From contig JAFWQE010000165.1 in assembly GCA_017509155.1 (NCBI GenBank), positions 1-43,689 on the forward strand: a stretch of 43,689 bases of DNA, given 5' to 3'. Shown here in pieces: positions 7,990-15,125 of the stretch. Source of the DNA: Prevotella sp. GTDB taxonomy: Bacteria > Bacteroidota > Bacteroidia > Bacteroidales > Bacteroidaceae. Position 1 is the first letter of the stretch; each line of letters opens with the position of its first letter. Position numbers and translations under genes: made by a program. Under the pieces are notes generated by a model, which saw nothing but the letters and a program-made list of their open reading frames with translations, searched no databases and was not told where the DNA came from.

Positions 7990-10653
7990 ATGAATAAGAC
8001 CATTCACATCGCACAGTTTGCAGCCGGGTCACGGCTCGACAACATCGGCGACACCACGCTCTTCTATAGCGAGGGGTTCAGCAAGCGGGCCAACGATGTC
8101 AGAGGCATCTTCCTCGACAACCCGCCCGTGCTGTCGCCACGCCACGCCAGTCTTGTTTGGCGCTATTATAAAGATGTGGACAGATACATGCTCATGCATG
8201 TCCAGGGCTCGCACGTGGTGAACACCGCCATGGGGCGCAATTATCCGTTCCGCGCTGCCTACGAGGTGAGCCGCAACGAGATGAACGCCATCGACTTCGC
8301 GCTCACCGCCCTCTTCGCGGCCATGCCGCGCATCGCCACCATGCCCACAGGGCGGGCGCAGGGCGAGCGCACCATCGATGTCTATCATCCGCCGCTGTCC
8401 GGTCAGGCCGAGGCGCTGGCCTACCATCTGCTCAACGCACTGTTGCGAGGCGAAAGGCTCTATGTCACCCTGCCCGTTCCGGCCGACAGCTATCGCGCCG
8501 ACGGCATCTTCAGCGCGCCCGAACTGGCGGTCGTGCTCTCGGCCATTGAGCATCTGCCGTTGCAGCTGCGGCGCTATGCCACCTTCGGATTCTGCGTCGA
8601 CAACCGCTTCAGCTATGTGCTCGACGACGTCTTGCTGATGGTCATCCCGCAGGATAGTGGCAGTCAGATGGTGCCAGCGGCGCAGAATGCCAGCGTCATG
8701 ACGTGGCAACAGGCCGTGGGAACCCGTCCCGCCGTCGACCAGAATGCCTACAATGCCCTGCAGGGCGTGACGCTGCCCGGCGCCGACAGTCCGCTGCTTC
8801 CGCTCGATGCCCTCCACCGGGCCGTGGAGGTGGCGAAGAAACAGCCGTTGGCACTGAGCGCCGATGAGTGGCCGATATGGCTCGCACTCGGCCGACAGCT
8901 CACGGAACTGAAGGTGGAGAGCTGGCCGCAGCTGGCCGACGTCTGCCGTCGCATGGATGCGCAGACAAGGGAGAAGATGGCCGCGACATATAGAAAACCG
9001 TCGCTACGCTGGTCGCTCAAGGGCTTCGATGAGGCCTTGCTCGCACTGATGCACTACGGCGACGACGAGATGCGGCAGCTGCAGCGCGCCGCACTCCCCG
9101 CATACCTCTTCTCCGGCAGCTATGCGTTCCTCTTCAAGGAAGGCATGAACGACAGGGTCAAGGAGATGCTCGATGCCAACCTGCTCAGCGCCAGCACCCA
9201 GCAAACGTCGTCGAACACCCCGGCCATCATTATGAAATGGTACGATATCTACGCCACCAACAAGCGACTCGGGGCGACAGGCGTGCAGACGCTGTTCAAG
9301 GACCTCATGACCCGTTATGTGGCGCCCCAGCTCAGCAATCTCAGCGACATCGTGGCACTCATGGAGAAATGTCCCTTCGTGCCGGCCACGGCCTTCGTGC
9401 AGCCCGCCAAGGTCTACATGCCGCAGAACATGCAGCGACTCGCGCCCGAGCACAAGAAACTGGTGGAGCAATGGATTAGGAAAGCCGTCGACAGCATGGC
9501 GTTCACCTCCGTCGACGAGGTGGCAAAGCTGATGGAGAAGGTCAATGCCAAGGAGGTGTCGCCAGAGGCCGTGGAGCTGCAGGCACTGCGCAGCATGAAG
9601 GCAAAGGACCTGAAGGCGCTGCTCGTCGGCACGTCTCAGCAATCGGTGGTGGCGGCCTGCGAGCGACTGCTTGCACCGACCAGCCGGCTGCCGCGCTCGT
9701 GGCGCGACTTCACCATGCAGCAGGTGCTGCCCGCCGTCGGCGACGTGCTCTTCTCTTCGGTGGGCGCCATGCCGCGCGAGATGCTGCTCGACACCCACCA
9801 ATGGGCACGGCTCGGCCCGCTCAAGAAACAGGCGCCACACGTGTTTGCGCTCCTCGCCGAGCGCCTTTCACAGCTTTTCGCCACCGCACCCTACAAGGCC
9901 ATGGCCGACAGCGTGAAGAAAATGCGCTCGCAGGCGGCACTTCCCATCATCGATATCTTCATCCAATCATTAAGAAAACGCAACAAGAATATGGCAAACG
10001 AATTAGAAAAACAGTACAAGGCGCTCAGGAAGTCCTCACGCCGTGGCCAGCTCTTCCGGCTCATCGGCTGTCTGGTGGCCGGCATTCTGGTGGGCGCAGT
10101 GCTCACCTATGGCGGAATGAGTCTCTACAAATGGCTGTCGGGCCCCGAAAAGACGGAGCCGACCAGCGGCACCAGCATCCTCTGGGCCGACAACGGACAA
10201 GGCAACATGATGGCGCGACTGGCCGACATGGCCGACTGGGACAACGTCAGCGCCGTCACCGTCGACACGTTCAGCGTGAAAGACCTGTCGTTCGGACAGA
10301 CCGCCGACCTCCTTCTCCTCAACCAGCGCTACTACGCCAGCCCGACCACACCGAAGACAGAGCCCGCCAAGGCCGTCGTCTACAGTGTCGACGAGAAAGG
10401 ACAGCCCATGGCAGTTTCCAAGGCCGACACGCTGTCGTTCGACAGTTCCCACTCGCTCCTTTCCACCGTTTGCAGCCGCAACTGCCGCATCGGCGCCATC
10501 CTTGTGCAGGACACCATCGTGGTGGATGTGCCCAACAAGGAGCTGACAGCCGCAGACTCCACCGCCCTCTCCACCAAGGACGCCCGCTACTATCTGCGTG
10601 TGGTGAAGTATGTGCAGTCGCGTCTGCCCAAGGGAACCGTCATCGCCTATTGA
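7990..10653 (+). CDS. Large cytoplasmic protein with one C-terminal transmembrane helix (possibly GAP1-like)
   Basis: The 887-aa protein has about 685 soluble residues without an obvious catalytic motif, a basic and helical stretch (ELEKQYKALRKSSRRG), one strong helix at residues about 690-712 (LIGCLVAGILVGAVLTYGG), and a C-terminal domain of about 170 residues that should be periplasmic. The N-terminal 130 residues loosely recall the GAP1-N domain of GTPase-associated proteins, which fits its position after two GTPases, but that resemblance is weak. Its topology would let it carry a signal from the GTPases to the wall enzymes encoded next. I chose ATG 7990; a GTG at 7918 is in frame but would translate a copy of the 66-bp repeat. 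I do not know its reaction. Confidence 0.7.
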   Translation: MNKTIHIAQFAAGSRLDNIGDTTLFYSEGFSKRANDVRGIFLDNPPVLSPRHASLVWRYYKDVDRYMLMHVQGSHVVNTAMGRNYPFRAAYEVSRNEMNAIDFALTALFAAMPRIATMPTGRAQGERTIDVYHPPLSGQAEALAYHLLNALLRGERLYVTLPVPADSYRADGIFSAPELAVVLSAIEHLPLQLRRYATFGFCVDNRFSYVLDDVLLMVIPQDSGSQMVPAAQNASVMTWQQAVGTRPAVDQNAYNALQGVTLPGADSPLLPLDALHRAVEVAKKQPLALSADEWPIWLALGRQLTELKVESWPQLADVCRRMDAQTREKMAATYRKPSLRWSLKGFDEALLALMHYGDDEMRQLQRAALPAYLFSGSYAFLFKEGMNDRVKEMLDANLLSASTQQTSSNTPAIIMKWYDIYATNKRLGATGVQTLFKDLMTRYVAPQLSNLSDIVALMEKCPFVPATAFVQPAKVYMPQNMQRLAPEHKKLVEQWIRKAVDSMAFTSVDEVAKLMEKVNAKEVSPEAVELQALRSMKAKDLKALLVGTSQQSVVAACERLLAPTSRLPRSWRDFTMQQVLPAVGDVLFSSVGAMPREMLLDTHQWARLGPLKKQAPHVFALLAERLSQLFATAPYKAMADSVKKMRSQAALPIIDIFIQSLRKRNKNMANELEKQYKALRKSSRRGQLFRLIGCLVAGILVGAVLTYGGMSLYKWLSGPEKTEPTSGTSILWADNGQGNMMARLADMADWDNVSAVTVDTFSVKDLSFGQTADLLLLNQRYYASPTTPKTEPAKAVVYSVDEKGQPMAVSKADTLSFDSSHSLLSTVCSRNCRIGAILVQDTIVVDVPNKELTAADSTALSTKDARYYLRVVKYVQSRLPKGTVIAY

Positions 10654-10704
10654 CAATCACATATCACTCATCACTTCTCACTTCTAAGTTCTCAGTTTTC
10701 AGTT

Positions 10705-10736
10705 AGACATCCCCCTCGGGGGCTTGGGGGGCTTCC
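10705..10736 (+). repeat. G-rich hairpin repeat (copy 5 of 8)
   Basis: Lies in the 129-bp junction before the transpeptidase gene, with CAGTTCTCAGTTTT-type simple repeats on both sides. Confidence 0.8.
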
Positions 10737-10782
10737 CACCTCTCAGTTCTAAGTTCTCAGTTTTCAGTTCTCAGTTTTCCCC

Positions 10783-13602
10783 ATGAACGACCCCAGAATA
10801 GACAAGCACTTACAGAACGACAAGCAGCTGCCGCTGCGGCCGTTCCTCGTTGCAGGCATCCCCTTCCTGGTCATGCTGCTGGCCTTTCTGCTTACCTTCT
10901 TCCAAGGATGCACCGAACTGGGCAGCGCCAGCAAGCACAACATCTACGACCCCACCAGCTCCCTGAGTGAGGATGAGGGCTTCGTAGGCAAGTCCAACCA
11001 GCTGCTCAGACACCTGCTCGCCAAGGTCGACTCCAGCGTGGAGGCCACCTGCCTCGACAGTCTCAACAAGCGATACAAGGCGCTTGAGTTCGCTCTTCCG
11101 TATGGCGAGGAGCACAAGGCCTACATCGAAGCCGCCGACCTACGCCTGGTGGCCGTCCATCCAGAGTACATCAGCGACGACGATCTGCGCGTGTTCTACT
11201 ACAACAGCCGTCTGCCGCAGCTGCTCCGACTGCAGTCCCAGCAGAAGGGCGAGACCTTCTTCAGGCTCACGCTGAGCCCCGTTCCCAAGACCGTCAGGGG
11301 AGGTGTGAAGCCCATCGTCGTCAAGGACATCACCCTCATCCCGTCCATGTTCAAGGTGATGCTGACCAAGAGCCCCTGGACCGGCACCATCTATGCCAAC
11401 GACAACTGTCTCTTCAGCGACACCAACGCCGTGTTCCTCAGCTACGGAAACACCGTGCTGCCCCTGAGAACACAGAAGAAGCTCACCCGCGACAACCCCA
11501 TCTTGTTCCAGGCAGTCATGCACGACGGCACCCTGCTCGCGTCAGCGCAACCGTCCCAGACCACCAAAGAAGCATCCTCTCAGACGCCCCGACGCCCGGC
11601 GCCGATAGACTATTACGACTACTACACGAAGGCCTTTGCCACCGACGCCCAGCGAGCCGTGCGCATCGAACTGCACGACGAGCCGCTGAAGCCCCGTCTG
11701 GCCAGCTTCCTCATCAGCTGCACCCGCGACAGCGTCCTCATCTCCGCCAACACGCCCGTCAACGTGGTGGCCGACGGACAGTCGCTCACCTTCCTGCCCC
11801 CCACGACAGGCTCGCAGCGCCCGCCCGTCATTCCGTTCCGCGACGGCATGAAACTCATCGTCTACGACATGCAGAACCAGAAGATGGGCGAGTTCGCCCT
11901 CCAGCGCGAAAACCCCGCCCGCGTGCTCTCCTGTCTGGTGCATGCCAGCACCGGCACCAGCCGCTTCTACATCGCTCCCGAGCAGACCGACCTCTTCACA
12001 CAGCAGATGCTGAAGGGACTGGCCCGCCATTTCTCCAGCAGCGACAACATAGACAGCCTGCAGCTGTCCATAGACCCGCTGCTCTCGCGTGAGTTCGAGG
12101 CCGACGTAAAGCGCTATCTCCACGACCTGCAGCAGACCATCAGCCGCGAGAAGCCCGCTACGCAGGTGAAGGAACAGTATGACATGTCGGTCACCATCAT
12201 GGACCTTGCCACCGGCGACATCCTCGCATCGCCGTTCTACAACACCCTGTTCGACAGCTCCGACTTCCCCGTGGCGCTGCGCATGACCACACGCAACGCC
12301 GCCCTCTCGCGCCGTTCCATCGGCTCCGTGTTCAAGCCCATGGTCGCCCTGGCCGCCGTCGAGGCTACGCCGTCACTGCTCAACATGGACACACAGACGC
12401 CCCGTCGCTACAGTGTCAACGGCAGTCTCGACGACCCGAAGGCCAAGGCAACGTTCTTCGGACGGAGCACCTACGCCTGGGCACGCAAGTCGGCCACCCA
12501 CTGGGGAGGATGCAATTTCACCACCTTCCTGCAGCGTTCCGACGACGTATACCCCGTGGCGCTCGCCGCATTGGCCATGACAGGACAGGACATGGACGCA
12601 GCCACCATCACCACGCTCCCCCTTTCGGGCAACAGCAACTTCTTTGAGCTGGGCCGGGGACAGATGCTGAAGTTCAAGCGCTTCAGCGATGCCAACCCCT
12701 CATCGGCCACACAAGCCCCGTCAAATGGCGCCATCGACACGCGCGACCATCCCTTCACCGACTGGCTGGCCTACCTTTATAACACCAGCTACGACAAGGA
12801 TCTCTACGTCGACCTCAACCCCTTTGCCGCCCTCATCAACCGCACCGACCCCAGCCGCAAGGAAGATTTCGGACTCGAGGAAGTCAGTCCCGAGCTCACC
12901 AGTCTGCGCATGGACCGCTTCTACGACGGCGACGACTTCAAGGCGCGGCTCGTGCCGTGGGTGCTCGGACAGGGCGACAACGCCTGGAACTGCATCAAGC
13001 TCACCGAGGCATGGGCGCGGATGATAGGCAAGTACGACGTCAAGGCATCGTTCCTGCGTTCCGACACCCTCCATCCCGTTTCGCTCGTTCGCGACGGCGC
13101 CCAGTTCCCCAGCAGCTCCGTCGGACAGCGGTCGCTGAGCGCCATCAACGCCACGTGGAACAGCTTCCTCGACAAGCTCAGCAGCGCCCAGAAAGGCGGT
13201 TCGCTCCTGAAGCAGATGAACGACCGCGTGGACGCCCTCAACAAAGCCGAGCACACCTCGCTGACGCTCTTCTCGAAGACCGGAACGCCCGATGCCTACA
13301 TCCGCTATGAGTTCCCCATGCTCGGCGGCAACAACCGCTACGTCGACGTCGGCCTCTACGCCTTTGCCCTGACCGATGGCGGCCAGTATGAGCGCATCCG
13401 GCAGAACCAGCCCGCCAAGGGCATCGCCTGCGTCGTGCGCATCACCCGCTCCTATCAGTGCCGGCAGTGCCGCCCAGGCCACCAATGCCGCAGCTGCGAG
13501 AGCTTCTGGGGACTCAAGTCGGCGCACGCCCGCGACTTCTTCGCCGCCGCCTCCTCCCACCGCCTCGAGAAACTCTACCACATGACAAAGTCCTATTACT
13601 GA
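10783..13602 (+). CDS. Penicillin-binding transpeptidase-like membrane protein
   Basis: This 939-aa protein is predicted to be a D,D-transpeptidase that cross-links peptidoglycan in the periplasm, as partner of the SEDS-like protein. One N-terminal helix (about 19-42) anchors it. The transpeptidase motifs appear in order: SVFK with S515 as nucleophile and K518, SDD at 586-588 in place of the usual SxN, and KTGT at 832-835. About 450 residues lie between the anchor and the catalytic domain, and the domain carries a large insertion between SDD and KTG. The last 65 residues hold five cysteines in a CxxC...CxxC-like cluster (CRQCRPGHQCRSC), unusual for a periplasmic enzyme and suggestive of metal binding or disulphides. 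The SDD change could reduce or redirect activity. The start at 10783 lies directly after the repeat junction. The fold is likely; full activity is uncertain. Confidence 0.8.
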   Translation: MNDPRIDKHLQNDKQLPLRPFLVAGIPFLVMLLAFLLTFFQGCTELGSASKHNIYDPTSSLSEDEGFVGKSNQLLRHLLAKVDSSVEATCLDSLNKRYKALEFALPYGEEHKAYIEAADLRLVAVHPEYISDDDLRVFYYNSRLPQLLRLQSQQKGETFFRLTLSPVPKTVRGGVKPIVVKDITLIPSMFKVMLTKSPWTGTIYANDNCLFSDTNAVFLSYGNTVLPLRTQKKLTRDNPILFQAVMHDGTLLASAQPSQTTKEASSQTPRRPAPIDYYDYYTKAFATDAQRAVRIELHDEPLKPRLASFLISCTRDSVLISANTPVNVVADGQSLTFLPPTTGSQRPPVIPFRDGMKLIVYDMQNQKMGEFALQRENPARVLSCLVHASTGTSRFYIAPEQTDLFTQQMLKGLARHFSSSDNIDSLQLSIDPLLSREFEADVKRYLHDLQQTISREKPATQVKEQYDMSVTIMDLATGDILASPFYNTLFDSSDFPVALRMTTRNAALSRRSIGSVFKPMVALAAVEATPSLLNMDTQTPRRYSVNGSLDDPKAKATFFGRSTYAWARKSATHWGGCNFTTFLQRSDDVYPVALAALAMTGQDMDAATITTLPLSGNSNFFELGRGQMLKFKRFSDANPSSATQAPSNGAIDTRDHPFTDWLAYLYNTSYDKDLYVDLNPFAALINRTDPSRKEDFGLEEVSPELTSLRMDRFYDGDDFKARLVPWVLGQGDNAWNCIKLTEAWARMIGKYDVKASFLRSDTLHPVSLVRDGAQFPSSSVGQRSLSAINATWNSFLDKLSSAQKGGSLLKQMNDRVDALNKAEHTSLTLFSKTGTPDAYIRYEFPMLGGNNRYVDVGLYAFALTDGGQYERIRQNQPAKGIACVVRITRSYQCRQCRPGHQCRSCESFWGLKSAHARDFFAAASSHRLEKLYHMTKSYY

Positions 13603-13639
13603 TGCCCACCTCTCAGTTCTCAGTTCTTAGTTCTCAGTT

Positions 13640-13672
13640 AGACATCCCCCATCGGGGGCTTGGGGGGCTTCC
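13640..13672 (+). repeat. G-rich hairpin repeat (copy 6 of 8)
   Basis: Variant copy with CCCCCATCGGGGG in place of CCCCCTCGGGGG. It precedes copy 7 in the 172-bp junction before the lysozyme gene. Confidence 0.8.
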
Positions 13673-13705
13673 TACCTCTCCGTTCTCCGTTCTCTGTTCT
13701 CAGTT

Positions 13706-13737
13706 AGACATCCCCCTCGGGGGCTTGGGGGGCTTCC
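13706..13737 (+). repeat. G-rich hairpin repeat (copy 7 of 8)
   Basis: Canonical copy. The junction is arranged as CAGTTCTC repeats, copy 6, CCGTTCTC repeats, copy 7, CAGTTCTC repeats, then ATG. Confidence 0.8.
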
Positions 13738-13774
13738 CACCTCTCAGTTCTCAGTTCTCAGTTTTCAGTTTAAT

Positions 13775-14623
13775 ATGACAAACAAACGCCCAAACGCCCG
13801 AACGACCAAACGCCCCAAGCGCCGCTCTTCCGCCTCTAAGCGAGGCAAGAAGGGCTTTCTCGAGAAACTCCTCACGCCGTCGAAGGCGAGCAAGCGGAGC
13901 TTCCGCCGTCTGGGCTATGTCGCCTGTGCCGTCGCCATCGTCGCCGCCCTGTTCTTCTGCACCCCGCTCTCTTCCCACCTCTCACTTCCCACCTCTCGCT
14001 CTTCAAAGGGCTCGGCCAGATCCTCCTACCACGGCATCGACATCTCCAAACACCAGGGGCGCATCAACTGGAAGACCGTGGCCAAGGACCGCAACATACA
14101 GTTCGTCTACATCAAGGCCACCGAAGGCGCCTCCGTGGTTGACCGTCACTACCAGAAAAACCTGCATGAGGCGAGGGAGGCAGGACTGCGCGTGGGCAGC
14201 TATCACTTCTTCCGCGCCTACAAGTCCGCCATGGAACAGTTCGAACTGTTCAAACGCCACGTGAAGAAAGGACAGCAGGACCTCATCCCCATGGTCGATG
14301 TCGAGGAGACCGGCAACCGGCAGGTCAGCCGCCAACGGCTGCAGCGCAACCTCCGGGAGTTCATGGAACTGATGAAAAAACACTACGGCAAATACCCCCT
14401 GCTATACAGCCAGTACCGCTTCTACAACGAGAAGCTCGCGCCGGAGTTCAACCGCTACTTCATCTTCATTGCGCGCTACGGCAAGCGAGAGCCCGTGCTC
14501 AAGGGCGGCGGCAAGTACAACATCTGGCAGTATTCCGAGCGCGGCCGCATCAAGGGCATCGAGGGCTATGTGGACCTCGACCGCTTTGCCAACGGCACCA
14601 CCATCCGCGACATCGAGCTCTGA
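13775..14623 (+). CDS. Membrane-anchored GH25 muramidase (lysozyme)
   Basis: This 282-aa protein should cut the MurNAc-GlcNAc bond of peptidoglycan. The first 45 residues are strongly basic, a helix follows at about 47-64, then a Ser-rich linker, so it is a type II membrane protein with a periplasmic enzyme. The GH25 domain covers about 85-280: GIDISKHQG at 87-95 with D89, IKATEG at 113-118, GSYHFFR at 141-147, MVDVEETG at 173-180 with the catalytic pair D175/E177, WQYS, and a final VDLDRF. The linker comes from CCCACCTCTCACTT repeats like those in the intergenic DNA. It is the last gene of the operon, and a lytic enzyme beside a polymerase and transpeptidase points to wall remodelling. A phage origin is unlikely because no phage genes are nearby and the enzyme has its own membrane anchor. 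Confidence 0.9.
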   Translation: MTNKRPNARTTKRPKRRSSASKRGKKGFLEKLLTPSKASKRSFRRLGYVACAVAIVAALFFCTPLSSHLSLPTSRSSKGSARSSYHGIDISKHQGRINWKTVAKDRNIQFVYIKATEGASVVDRHYQKNLHEAREAGLRVGSYHFFRAYKSAMEQFELFKRHVKKGQQDLIPMVDVEETGNRQVSRQRLQRNLREFMELMKKHYGKYPLLYSQYRFYNEKLAPEFNRYFIFIARYGKREPVLKGGGKYNIWQYSERGRIKGIEGYVDLDRFANGTTIRDIEL

Positions 14624-14667
14624 ACCGTTTTTCGCCGATGTCCGCATCGAATGTGCTGAATTGGTAA

Positions 14668-14772
14668 GCCTGCGGCGCTACACGAATACGCATGAATACT
14701 CATGTAATGTCTCAAGAATTATTATCGGAACATTACATGTCTATTCATGCGTATTCGTGTAGCGCCGCAGGC
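14668..14772. repeat. 105-bp palindrome, GCCTGCGGCGCTA family
   Basis: The arms GCCTGCGGCGCTACACGAAT...ATTCGTGTAGCGCCGCAGGC are perfect inverted repeats, continued inward by ATGCGTATTCATG-type pairing. It matches 42728-42831. The 502-bp gap 14624-15125 holds this palindrome, the next array and a terminator, and no gene. Confidence 0.9.
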
Positions 14773-14836
14773 AACTTGCCATACTTCCGCCCCTATATTG
14801 TCCGTTTCGAAAAGGCAAACCGCCAGTTTTTGTAAA

Positions 14837-14924
14837 CGAATCCATTGGAATCGTCCAACGATTCCATTGGTTTCGTTCAACGATTTCAATGGATTTGTTG
14901 AACGATTCCAATGGTTTTGTTTCG
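14837..14924 (+). repeat. Array of four 22-bp units (CCATTGG family)
   Basis: Units of the form CGATTCCATTGGTTTCGTTCAA start at 14837, 14859, 14881 and 14903. The array follows the palindrome, as it does at 42728-43092, and is bordered by CCGCCAGTTTTT and TGCCGTTTTT. Confidence 0.85.
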
Positions 14925-15034
14925 CCCATCTGCCGTTTTTACTTCTTAAAAGCATCGTTTCTGCCTGACAAAACTGGCGATTCTGCCAGACGAAAGCACA
15001 GCAGACGACAGCTCAAACACCCGCTTCTTACAAA

Positions 15035-15080
15035 CAGAGCGAACAGGCCGGGCGTCTGTTGCCCGCGCTTGTTCGCTCTG
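15035..15080 (-). terminator. Hairpin terminator after the LRR protein gene
   Basis: An 11-bp stem, CAGAGCGAACA with TGTTCGCTCTG, encloses a C/G-rich loop. On the minus strand it is followed by TTTGTAAG. It lies 46 bp past the stop of the minus-strand gene. Confidence 0.55.
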
Positions 15081-15125
15081 CCTGCGGAGAACTGGTGCAG
15101 CTGCTGCGCTCCTGTTGCCTGCCAG

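Noticed and set aside
13775-14623. GH25 lysozyme as a sign of a prophage
   Set aside because: No holin, portal, tail or integrase gene is present, and the enzyme has a membrane anchor and sits in an operon with cell-wall genes.
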